Assembly (NCBI GenBank): GCA_039180875.1
Contig: JBCDCY010000009.1
Span: 62,001-126,000, forward strand
Direction of reading: 5' to 3'
From: JBCDCY01 sp039180875
GTDB lineage: Bacteria > Pseudomonadota > Alphaproteobacteria > Rhodobacterales > Rhodobacteraceae
Length of the DNA stretch: 64,000 nucleotides
Shown in pieces: positions 1 to 7,565 of the stretch. The position numbers were made by a program, and so were the translations under genes. The first letter of the stretch is position 1, and every line of letters starts with the position of its first letter. The notes under the pieces were generated by a model. The model did not search any database, was not told the DNA's origin, and saw only the letters and a program-made list of their open reading frames with translations.

Positions 1-219
1 GGGCAGCGCGTTGCCGACGATGCCCCCCGGCCCCTCCGCCCCCTCGGGGATCAGCGGCGGCGCGCCTTCGGTCAGGCGCCCGCCGGTGAAGATGATCAGG
101 TTCGCGGCGTTCGAGATCAGCACGAGGCCGAGGATGAAGCGCAGCACGTTCCGCGCCAGCATCAGATAGACGGCCGCGGCGACGAGCACACCGATGGCGA
201 TGGCAATCAGGGCCTCCAC
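1..219 (-). CDS. mrpC: Mrp Na+/H+ antiporter subunit C (3' part beyond window)
   Basis: Partial gene, cut by the left edge; 73 codons are visible. The GTG start at 219 lies 5 bases after the mrpB stop. The readable protein opens with two hydrophobic segments (about residues 3-22 and 27-45), and MLARNVLRFILGLVLISNAANL is the NuoK/MrpC-like core. MrpC is a small membrane subunit of the multisubunit Mrp cation/proton antiporter, homologous to complex I NuoK. It is last of the visible uspE-mrpA-mrpB-mrpC transcription unit; mrpD to mrpG would be expected to the left. Family assignment is firm from sequence plus order. Confidence 0.88.
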   Translation of the reverse strand, partial: MEALIAIAIGVLVAAAVYLMLARNVLRFILGLVLISNAANLIIFTGGRLTEGAPPLIPEGAEGPGGIVGNALP

Positions 220-223
220 GGGC

Positions 224-643
224 TCAGATCTCCTCTTCCATGGCGAAGACCAGGGTCAGGATCGAGCCGAAGACCACCAGATAGACGCCGATGTCGAAGA
301 CCAGGACGGTGGAGAGCGGCAGGCCCTTCTCCGTCTCGGTGGCGCCGATGAACAGCCATTGCCCGGTAAAGAGCGGATCGCCGAAGAGCGCGGCGAAAAG
401 CCCGGCGAGCAGCGCGATGCCGAGGCCGGCCATGGCGAGCGACTGCGGCTCCACCTTGAGCGTCCGCCGCGCCTCCTTCACCCCGCAGGCGACGGCGTAG
501 AGCACGAAGGCGGTGGAGCCCACCAGCCCGCCGATAAAGCCGCCGCCGGGCTCGTTATGGCCGCGGAGCAGCATGTAGATCGAGAAGATCAGCAGGAGCC
601 CCGCCAGATACCGGGTCCCGGCGCGCAGGATGATGGAGTTCAT
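224..643 (-). CDS. mrpB: Mrp Na+/H+ antiporter subunit B
   Basis: This 139-residue membrane protein has about four hydrophobic helices and the MnhB/MrpB signature RGHNEPGGGFIGGLV near residues 28-42. MrpB is a small core subunit of the Mrp antiporter, which exchanges Na+ (or K+) for H+ across the inner membrane and supports pH and salt homeostasis. Its ATG overlaps the mrpA stop in an ATGA arrangement, so translation is probably coupled. The acidic C-terminus (MEEEI) is typical. No oddities. Confidence 0.93.
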   Translation of the reverse strand: MNSIILRAGTRYLAGLLLIFSIYMLLRGHNEPGGGFIGGLVGSTAFVLYAVACGVKEARRTLKVEPQSLAMAGLGIALLAGLFAALFGDPLFTGQWLFIGATETEKGLPLSTVLVFDIGVYLVVFGSILTLVFAMEEEI

Positions 644-2919
644 TCGGCAGGCTCCTTATCCGACGCGGTGGTGCGCAGCAGGGCATAGGCGGCGAGGGCG
701 GCGATCACCACCACCGCGATCTCGCCGAAGGTGTCGAGGGCGCGGAAGTCGACCAGGATGACGTTGACGATGTTGCGCCCAAACGCCTCGGGCCAGCTCG
801 TCGCCTCGAAATAGTCGGTGAGGCGCCGGTCGAGCGGCAGGGCGAGGACGGCGAGTAGGGTGAGGGTGACGGCGGCACCCACCAGGCAGGCCAGGACAGC
901 ATCGACCGGCCGCCAGTGCTTCTCCCCCTCGATATTGAGCGCCGGCAGGCGGAGGAGGGCGACGGCGAAGAGTACGACCACCAGGGTCTCGACAAGCAGT
1001 TGGGTGATGGCGACGTCCGGTGCGCCGAAGACGATGAAGATCATCGCCACGCCGATGCCGACGACGCCGAGCGCCGCCATCGCCGCGATACGCGACGAGG
1101 TGACCGTGGTGATGATCGCACCGGCCACGATCAGCAGGACAAGCGCCACGTTCCGCCAGCCGACGTCGGAGAAGTCGACGGCCGTGATCGGCACGGCGCG
1201 CAGCACCATCGTGCCGGCGAGACCTGCGAAGATCACCGCGAAGGTCACGAACATATAGCGGCGCAGGATGCCCGGCTGGATCAGGCGGGTCTGCCAGGCG
1301 GCGAAGGCCTTCAGCCCGGCCAGGAAATGGTCCCACCAGGCATCGAGGGCCGGCACCTTGGCATCCACTCGGGCCAGCCCGTTCCGGAGCCCGCGGTGAA
1401 AGATGTAGAGCAACAGCCCGATCACCACCGTCGCGATCGACAGGATGAGCGGCAGGTTGACCCCGGCCCAAAGCTTCAGCTCCTCCGCCTCGGCCGGTGC
1501 GCCGAGTAGGCTCGCCACGGTGGGGGCCACCAGGGCGCGCTCCAAGAGGTCGGGGTAGATGCCGAAGACCGCGCCGAGGATGGCGAGCAGGACCGGACCC
1601 GCCAGCATGGGCCAGGGCGCCTCCCGCGGGACCCGGGGCATCTCACCGCCCTTCTGCCAGAACGGGCGGAAGGCAACGACGCCCGCCACCGCGAACATCA
1701 GCGCGTTGGCAGCCAGGACCGCGCCCGCGACCAGCACGGGTTCGGAGGCGACGGCGAGCGCGCCGGCATATTTCAGCTCCTTGCCGATGAAGCCGAGGAA
1801 CGGTGGAAATCCCGCCATCGACATGGCCGAGAGCGCGGCGGCAAAGGCGGTGAGCGGCATGGCCTTGGCAAGACCGCCCAGCACCTCCGCCTCCCGCGTG
1901 CCGGTGCGGTGATCGACGCAGCCGACCACGAGGAACAGCGCGGCCTTGTAGAGCGAATGGACGACCAGGAAGGTCGCAAACGCGGTCATCGCATAGCCCG
2001 ACTCCTGCCCGAGAAAGAGCGTGAGCGTGCCGAGCGCCATCAGCGTCGTGTACGCGAGCGCCTGCTTCAGATCGGTCTGGCGAAGCGCCAGGATGCTCGC
2101 CAGCACCGCCGTGATCGCCCCGAGGATCGTCAGCGTCCAAAGCCAGGCATCGGTGCCGGAAAAGGCCGGATGCAGCCGCGCCATCAGGTAGATGCCGGCC
2201 TTCACCATGGTGGCCGAGTGCAGGAAGGCGGAGACCGGAGTGGGCGCGGCCATGGCGTTCGGCAGCCAGAAATGGAATGGGAACTGCGCCGACTTGGTGA
2301 GCGCCCCGGCCAGGACCAGGATCAGGATCGGCAGATAGAGCGGATGGCCCTTGATCACCGCCCCCTGGGACAGGATCACCGACAGCTCGAAACTGCCGAC
2401 CACGTTGCCGAGCAGGATGAGCCCCGCCAGCAGCGCCAGCGCCCCCGCCCCGGTGACGAACAGCGCTTGCAGGGCGGAGCGGCGCGATTTCTCCCCCTCA
2501 TGCCCGAAGCCGATCAGGAGGTAGGAGGTGATCGTGGTGATCTCCCAAAAGACAAAGAGGGCGATCACGTTGTCGGCCAGCACCAGGCCCAGCATGCCGA
2601 GCATGAAGGCGGTGAGGAAGAAGGCGAACCGGCCGTACTGCTTGTGCCCGGCAAGGTAGGTGTTGGAGTAGAGGAAGACGAGCGCGCCGATCCCGCTGAT
2701 CAGCAGCGCGAAGGTGAGCGACAGCCCGTCCACCAGGAACGACAGCGCGATGCCGAGGGACGGCAGCCAGTTCGCCGCCACGCGGACCGACCCGCCGTTC
2801 TCCACCACCGGCAAGAGCGTCAGGAAGAACGCAAAAAGGCCCGCCGACAACAGGACAGGCCCGATCCCGGCCAGGAGGGAGTTCCGCCCGGCCGTCCCGA
2901 CATCCGCCGCGGCGCTCAC
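640..2919 (-). CDS. mrpA: Mrp Na+/H+ antiporter subunit A
   Basis: This 759-residue polytopic protein is homologous to NuoL. The proton-conducting antiporter domain covers roughly residues 60-430, with the conserved stretch KSAQFPFHFWLPNAMAAPTP near 210 carrying the key lysine. A DUF4040 segment (FGAPDVAITQLLVETLVVVL, about 640) and a C-terminal MbhE-like segment follow, so the whole MrpA-type fusion is present. At 759 residues it is shorter than many alphaproteobacterial PhaA/MrpA proteins. The GTG start at 2919 overlaps the uspE stop (GTGA). It forms the ion-conducting core together with MrpB, C and D. Confidence 0.93.
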   Translation of the reverse strand: MSAAADVGTAGRNSLLAGIGPVLLSAGLFAFFLTLLPVVENGGSVRVAANWLPSLGIALSFLVDGLSLTFALLISGIGALVFLYSNTYLAGHKQYGRFAFFLTAFMLGMLGLVLADNVIALFVFWEITTITSYLLIGFGHEGEKSRRSALQALFVTGAGALALLAGLILLGNVVGSFELSVILSQGAVIKGHPLYLPILILVLAGALTKSAQFPFHFWLPNAMAAPTPVSAFLHSATMVKAGIYLMARLHPAFSGTDAWLWTLTILGAITAVLASILALRQTDLKQALAYTTLMALGTLTLFLGQESGYAMTAFATFLVVHSLYKAALFLVVGCVDHRTGTREAEVLGGLAKAMPLTAFAAALSAMSMAGFPPFLGFIGKELKYAGALAVASEPVLVAGAVLAANALMFAVAGVVAFRPFWQKGGEMPRVPREAPWPMLAGPVLLAILGAVFGIYPDLLERALVAPTVASLLGAPAEAEELKLWAGVNLPLILSIATVVIGLLLYIFHRGLRNGLARVDAKVPALDAWWDHFLAGLKAFAAWQTRLIQPGILRRYMFVTFAVIFAGLAGTMVLRAVPITAVDFSDVGWRNVALVLLIVAGAIITTVTSSRIAAMAALGVVGIGVAMIFIVFGAPDVAITQLLVETLVVVLFAVALLRLPALNIEGEKHWRPVDAVLACLVGAAVTLTLLAVLALPLDRRLTDYFEATSWPEAFGRNIVNVILVDFRALDTFGEIAVVVIAALAAYALLRTTASDKEPAE

Positions 2920-3884
2920 GCCAGCGGGTCCCCTGGATCGAGGGTGACGGGGGAGACGAAGCCCTCGGGCTTCACCGTTAGGACGGAGCAGCCGACCCGG
3001 TTCAGGATGGTCTCGGCGGTGTTGCCGATGAAGAAGCCCTCGATCCCGGTCCGGGCAATCGTGCCCATCACCAGGGTGTCGATCCCCTCGGTGCTCACAT
3101 GTTCGGAGATCACGTCGGACGCGATCCCCTTGATGTGCAGCACGCGCATCAGATCCTCGAACTCGGTGAAATTCGCCATCAGACTGTCCAACCGCCCCGC
3201 GCTTTCTTTTTCCGCGCTGGCGACGATGGCCCGCACGTCCTCTTCCCGTAGTTTTAGGCGGCTATGGCGCAGGATCGACTCTTCCTGCAAGTGCCAGGCG
3301 TTGATCACGTCGAGTTTTGCGCCGTCCTGCCGGGCGAGGGAGGTGCTGAGCTCCAGCACCAGGCGGTTGAGATTGTTGCGGATCCGGTCCTGTGGATCAG
3401 GGTCGATGGCGGCGAGAATGCGCCGGGCCTTCGGCGCGCTTTCGCCGTTCAGGATCCAGACCGGGCAGGGGCATTTGCGGAGAAGATGCAGGTCCGGTCC
3501 CCGCAGGAACGGACGGTCTGGGCCGCGATGGGCGCCCTTGATCACCAGATCGTTGTCGAAGGTCAGCACGTGGCGGATGGTCTGCAGGAAGCTGGTGCCG
3601 TGGAGCAGCTTGGTCTCCACGCGCAGGCCGTCCTTTCGCATCGGGGCGGCCAGACCCTCCAACCGCTCCCGATGGACCTCGAGCACCTGATCCTCGACCT
3701 CTTCGGTCTGGCTGAGAGAGAGCGTCGAGAGCAGGCGGGAGAGTTCCCCGGTCCCGCCGCCGAGCGCGTCGACCAGTGTCAGTGTCGCCTCGTTGGCGGA
3801 GGCGAGCCAGGCTGCCCGGTCCAGCACGGCGTCGGACGCGCTCCGCTCGTCGGCCACCACGAGAATGTTCTTGAAGCGGCGCAT
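2916..3884 (-). CDS. uspE: tandem universal stress protein, UspE-like
   Basis: This 322-residue cytoplasmic protein has two Usp domains (about 1-150 and 155-312). The second ends in GTIARTGIEGFFIGNTAETI, close to the UspE sequence. The canonical ATP-binding pattern G-x2-G-x9-G-(S/T) is degenerate here: the second G is A and the last position is N, as in UspE-type proteins that do not hydrolyse ATP. It is first in the operon with mrpABC, suggesting the antiporter is expressed under stress. It is divergent from the OxyR-like gene with about 113 bp between starts. The ATG at 3884 has a weak AGG upstream. Confidence 0.85.
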   Translation of the reverse strand: MRRFKNILVVADERSASDAVLDRAAWLASANEATLTLVDALGGGTGELSRLLSTLSLSQTEEVEDQVLEVHRERLEGLAAPMRKDGLRVETKLLHGTSFLQTIRHVLTFDNDLVIKGAHRGPDRPFLRGPDLHLLRKCPCPVWILNGESAPKARRILAAIDPDPQDRIRNNLNRLVLELSTSLARQDGAKLDVINAWHLQEESILRHSRLKLREEDVRAIVASAEKESAGRLDSLMANFTEFEDLMRVLHIKGIASDVISEHVSTEGIDTLVMGTIARTGIEGFFIGNTAETILNRVGCSVLTVKPEGFVSPVTLDPGDPLA

Positions 3885-3941
3885 GCTGGCGACCTGTCAT
3901 TTGGATGAGTGGCATATCGTAAGCCGTTGCTGATTGCTCCA

Positions 3942-3978
3942 ATCGAAATCTGCGCTATGGGTAATCGAGTTTCTCTAT
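3942..3978 (+). promoter_or_regulatory. possible OxyR-type binding site
   Basis: In the divergent spacer, ATCG occurs at 3942 and again at 3964, exactly 22 bp apart. The second is part of ATCG-N7-CTAT (3964-3978), one base from the OxyR half-site pattern ATAG-N7-CTAT. The first copy has its CTAT two bases too far away (3955-3958). Spacing fits the 22-bp repeat of OxyR tetramer sites, and the location just ahead of the oxyR-like start would suit autoregulation. This is an inference from a short degenerate match. Confidence 0.3.
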
Positions 3979-3997
3979 CATGTCGCGGGAACCGCCC

Positions 3998-4918
3998 ATG
4001 CCGACGCTGCAACAGCTCCGCTATCTCGTCGCCATCACCGAGACCCAGCACTTTCGCCGGGCGGCGGAGGCCTGCCATGTCACCCAGCCCACCCTTAGCG
4101 CCCAGTTGAAGGAGCTCGAAGGCAAGCTCGGCGTCGAACTGGTCGAGCGGAGCCGGGCCAAGGTCATCGTCACCCCCCTCGGCCAGGAGGTGGCGGAGCG
4201 CGCCCGGCGAGTGCTGAGCGAGGTCGAGGAGATCCGCACCCTTGCCGCCCTCGGCCAGGGGCGCCTGTCGCGGATGATCCGGATCGGCGTGGTCCAGACC
4301 CTCGGCTCCTACCTCCTGCCGCTGATCGTGCCGCCGCTGCATGAGAGCCACCCCAAGCTCAAGCTCTACATGCGGGAGGGGTTGCCGGACTATCTGCTGC
4401 GCGGTCTGTCGGACGGGGCGCTCGACCTGCTGTTCCTGCCCCTGCCGGTTCGCCAGGCGGATTTCGAGAGCCGCTCGATCTTTCGCGAACCGATCGAGGT
4501 GGTGATGCCCCACGACCATCCCTTCGCCGCGGAGGCCGAGATCGTGCCGGAGATGCTGAAGGGCGAGACGATCCTGTCGCTGGAGCCGGGCCACAAGCTC
4601 TACGAGCAGGTCCGGCGGCTCTGCGAGCAATACGGCGCCGTGCTCTCCCACGATTATGAGGGCACGTCCCTCGACACCCTTCGGCAGATGGTGGCGATGG
4701 GCATGGGCGTCTCGCTGATGCCGGCGCTCTACGTGAAGTCCGAGGTGGCGCACCAGGACATCGTCGTCGCCCGCCGCTTTCGCGGTACACCGCCGGCCCG
4801 CACCATCGGCATGGTCTGGCGCCGCGGCACCGCCCGGGCCGAGGAGTTCGAGGAGCTCGCCCGCATCATATGCGCGATCCTGCGCCGTGCCGCGCCGGAG
4901 GTGACCGTGCTGGGGTAG
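3998..4918 (+). CDS. OxyR-like LysR-family regulator lacking the peroxidatic cysteine
   Basis: LysR-type transcription factor of about 306 residues: a winged-helix domain (residues 1-60; AEACHVTQPTLSAQLKELE) and an OxyR-like effector domain. TSLDTLRQMVAMGMGVSLMP aligns well with OxyR downstream of its redox cysteines. At the C199 position of Escherichia coli OxyR (GHC) this protein has GHK (K200, codon 4595-4597), while the resolving cysteine is retained (C209). The start at 3998 is chosen because CGGGAA sits 7 nt upstream; the earlier in-frame ATG at 3980 has no ribosome site. A normal peroxide-sensing disulfide cannot form, so the signal it reads is unknown. Confidence 0.85.
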   Translation: MPTLQQLRYLVAITETQHFRRAAEACHVTQPTLSAQLKELEGKLGVELVERSRAKVIVTPLGQEVAERARRVLSEVEEIRTLAALGQGRLSRMIRIGVVQTLGSYLLPLIVPPLHESHPKLKLYMREGLPDYLLRGLSDGALDLLFLPLPVRQADFESRSIFREPIEVVMPHDHPFAAEAEIVPEMLKGETILSLEPGHKLYEQVRRLCEQYGAVLSHDYEGTSLDTLRQMVAMGMGVSLMPALYVKSEVAHQDIVVARRFRGTPPARTIGMVWRRGTARAEEFEELARIICAILRRAAPEVTVLG

Positions 4919-5006
4919 CGGCGGCCCGCCTCCACGGTTGCCCGGCCCCAGGGCTTCGTCTACTGAGGCGCGATTGTTGCGAGACGACGGGATGAGGGGC
5001 ATCGGC

Positions 5007-6308
5007 ATGGGGTCGTCGGGGGAACGCGCGCCGCTTCGGCTCGGCATCGCCGGCTTGGGCACGGTGGGCGTGGGCGTGCTGCGGATGCTTGGCGCCCATG
5101 GCGATCTGATCGCCGCCCGGGCCGGCCGGCCGCTCGCCGTCACGGCCGTCTCCGCCCGCTCCCGCAACCGGGACCGGGGCATAGATATCTCCAACTTCGC
5201 TTGGGAAGACGACCCGGTGGAGATTGCCCGGCGCGAGGACGTCGACCTGGTGATCGAGGTCATGGGGGGCGAGGACGGCCCGGCCAAGGCCACGGTCGAA
5301 ACAGCCCTCGCCGGCGGCAAGCACGTGGTGACCGCCAACAAGGCGATGCTGGCCCACCATGGCGCGGCGATGGCCGAGATGGCGGAGGCGGGGGGCACCG
5401 CGCTCCGCTTCGAGGCGGCGGTGGCCGGCGGCATTCCAGTGGTGAAGGCTTTGACCGAAGGCCTCGCCGCCAATGCCATCACCCGGGTCGCCGGAGTGAT
5501 GAACGGCACCTGCAACTACATCCTGACGGAGATGGAGGCGACCGGCCGCGACTACGCCGACGTCCTGGCCGAGGCCCAGGCCAAGGGCTTTGCCGAGGCC
5601 GATCCGGCAACGGATGTGGGCGGCATCGACGCGGCGCACAAGCTGGCGCTGCTCGCCGCCACCGCCTTCGGCGCCCGGGTGGATTTCGCCGGGGTGACCA
5701 TCGAGGGCATCGAGCGGGTCAGCCTCACGGACATCCGCGAGGCCCGGGCCATGGGCTTCGCCATCAAGCTCCTCGGATTGGCGCGGCCGACAGAGGAGGG
5801 GTTGGAGCAGCGCATGCAGCCCTGCCTCGTCCCCGCGCACTCGCCCCTCGGCCAACTCGACGGGGTGACCAACATGGTGGTGATCGAGGGCGATTTCGTC
5901 GGCCAGACCGTCTATCGCGGGCCGGGGGCGGGGGCGGGGCCCACCGCCTCGGCCATCCTGGCCGACGTCGTCGACATCGCCCGCGGCCTGGTCATTCCCG
6001 CTTTCGGCCGCCCGGCGGCGGAGCTGGAGGCCGCGGCCCGGGCCCAGGCCGGGGCGATGGCGCCGTTCTATCTGCGCCTGGCGCTCTCCGACGCGCCGGG
6101 GGTGTTGGGCGAGATCGCCGGCATCCTCGGCCGCCACGGCATCTCCATCAACCGCATGGCCCAGCGCGACCATGCGGGGGAGGCCGCGCCGGTGATCATC
6201 GTCACCCACGGATGCCGGCGTGGGGCGCTCGACGCCGCCCTCGCCGATATTGCGGCGACGCCGGTCTCGCTCGCGCCGCCGGTGGCCATCCGCATCGAGG
6301 ACGTCTGA
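5007..6308 (+). CDS. hom: homoserine dehydrogenase
   Basis: Catalyses NAD(P)H-dependent reduction of aspartate semialdehyde to homoserine, the branch point to threonine and methionine. The N-terminal Rossmann motif GLGTVGVGVL is near residue 17, VVTANKAMLA carries a conserved lysine, ADPATDVGGIDAAHKLALLA holds the catalytic Asp/Lys pair, and a C-terminal ACT domain (GHGISINRMAQRD-like region, here RHGISINRMAQRD) suggests feedback control. The start at 5007 is preferred because GAGGGG lies about 8 nt upstream; 4992 and 4938 are in-frame alternatives that only add a non-conserved tail. It lies 32 bp before glpX and is probably cotranscribed. Confidence 0.95.
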   Translation: MGSSGERAPLRLGIAGLGTVGVGVLRMLGAHGDLIAARAGRPLAVTAVSARSRNRDRGIDISNFAWEDDPVEIARREDVDLVIEVMGGEDGPAKATVETALAGGKHVVTANKAMLAHHGAAMAEMAEAGGTALRFEAAVAGGIPVVKALTEGLAANAITRVAGVMNGTCNYILTEMEATGRDYADVLAEAQAKGFAEADPATDVGGIDAAHKLALLAATAFGARVDFAGVTIEGIERVSLTDIREARAMGFAIKLLGLARPTEEGLEQRMQPCLVPAHSPLGQLDGVTNMVVIEGDFVGQTVYRGPGAGAGPTASAILADVVDIARGLVIPAFGRPAAELEAAARAQAGAMAPFYLRLALSDAPGVLGEIAGILGRHGISINRMAQRDHAGEAAPVIIVTHGCRRGALDAALADIAATPVSLAPPVAIRIEDV

Positions 6309-6340
6309 AAGGCCTCAAGGGCCTGAGAGGGAGGATCCCC

Positions 6341-7306
6341 ATGTCGACCGAGGAAATCTTCGCCGACCGCATGCTGTCGCTCGGCCTCGCCCGGGTGTCG
6401 GAGGCCGCGGCGATCGCCGCCGCCAAGCTGATCGGCCGAGGGGACGAGAAGGCGGCCGATCAGGCGGCGGTCGATGCCATGCGCACCCAGCTCAACCTCC
6501 TCGATATCCAGGGCACCGTGGTGATCGGCGAGGGCGAGCGCGACGAGGCGCCGATGCTCTATATCGGCGAAGAGGTCGGGCGCGGCGGTGGACCGGAGGT
6601 CGACATCGCCCTCGATCCGCTCGAGGGCACGACCCTGACGGCGAAGGCGATGCCCAACGCGCTCGCCGTGATCGCCATGGGGCCGCGCGGCTCCATGCTG
6701 CACGCGCCGGACGTCTATATGTGGAAGCTTGCCGTCGGCCCTGGCTATCCCGACGGCATCGTCAGCCTCGACATGGCGCCGGACGAGGCGGTGGCAGCAT
6801 TGGCCAAGGCCAAGGGAACCGGGCCGTCCGGGGTGACGGTCTGCATCCTGGAGCGGCCCCGCCATGCCGAGATGATCGAGGCGGTGCGGGGGACCGGCGC
6901 CTCGATCCACCTGATCACCGACGGCGATGTGGCAGGCGTGATCCACTGCGCCGCGGCCGATTCGACCGGCATCGACATGTACATGGGCGCCGGCGGCGCG
7001 CCGGAGGGGGTGCTGGCTGCGGCCGCCCTCAAGTGCATGGGCGGGCAGATCCAGGGCCGGCTCTGGTTCCGCAACGAGGATGAGAAGGCCCGGGCGGCCC
7101 GGGCCGGGATCACCGACCTCGACCGGGTCTACACCCTGCACGACATGGTGCAGGCCGATGTGATCTTTGCCGCGACCGGGGTGACCGACGGCTCGATCCT
7201 GAAGGGGGCGCGGCGCGACGACCCCTATCTCGAGACCGAGACCATCCTGATGCGCTCCAAGACCGGGTCGGTGCGGCGCATCCTCTATCGCCAGCAGAAC
7301 AACTGA
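6341..7306 (+). CDS. glpX: fructose-1,6-bisphosphatase class II
   Basis: This 321-residue GlpX-family enzyme hydrolyses fructose 1,6-bisphosphate in gluconeogenesis. Visible motifs include VIGEGERDEAPMLYIGE (metal-binding acidic residues, about 60-75), DPLEGTT (about 90) and HLITDGDVAGVI. The ATG at 6341 follows a strong GAGAGGGAGG ribosome site; the frame is open further upstream inside hom, but that extension is a shadow. It sits downstream of hom, a pairing common in Rhodospirillales-type genomes. A rho-independent terminator follows at 7350. Confidence 0.96.
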   Translation: MSTEEIFADRMLSLGLARVSEAAAIAAAKLIGRGDEKAADQAAVDAMRTQLNLLDIQGTVVIGEGERDEAPMLYIGEEVGRGGGPEVDIALDPLEGTTLTAKAMPNALAVIAMGPRGSMLHAPDVYMWKLAVGPGYPDGIVSLDMAPDEAVAALAKAKGTGPSGVTVCILERPRHAEMIEAVRGTGASIHLITDGDVAGVIHCAAADSTGIDMYMGAGGAPEGVLAAAALKCMGGQIQGRLWFRNEDEKARAARAGITDLDRVYTLHDMVQADVIFAATGVTDGSILKGARRDDPYLETETILMRSKTGSVRRILYRQQNN

Positions 7307-7349
7307 GGCCGCAGTCAAGCGGTGGCGCGTTCCGCGCCGCGGTCTTTCT

Positions 7350-7384
7350 CCCAGCCCCGCCGTGGGCGGGTCTGGGTTGTTTTT
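7350..7384 (+). terminator. rho-independent terminator after glpX
   Basis: A 12-bp stem (7350-7361 with 7365-7376, one mismatch) with a 3-nt GTG loop is followed directly by TTGTTTTT. It lies 44 bp past the glpX stop and ends the hom-glpX transcript. Confidence 0.8.
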
Positions 7385-7428
7385 GCCTGCTGAGAAGACC
7401 GGCGGGGGCCGGTCGACCTCCAGGCTGT

Positions 7429-7502
7429 GCGCGCCGGCGGGTCCGTCAAGGACAGGCCGGCGTTGCCGGTGCTGCGCATCCTTGACCGACCCGCCGGCGC
7501 GC
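7429..7502. repeat. long inverted repeat (24-bp arms) upstream of recJ
   Basis: The arms 7429-7452 and 7479-7502 are reverse complements with one mismatch in 24 bases, around a 26-nt loop that can itself pair. A smaller hairpin (7397-7414, 7-bp stem, GGGG loop) precedes it. The right arm is followed by GGTTTTCG. The unit lies 64 bp before the first possible recJ start. No coding potential is credible here. It could be a dispersed palindromic element or a leader structure; the sequence alone does not decide. Confidence 0.7.
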
Positions 7503-7565
7503 GGTTTTCGCTTGAGGTGGGGTTGGCCTCAGATGTAGTGTTCCGATGTCTTTGGATCGCTATAT

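Noticed and set aside
7307..7565. CRISPR-like array or short gene before recJ
   Set aside because: The repeats are inverted, not direct and regularly spaced, and the short open frame there has no ribosome site.
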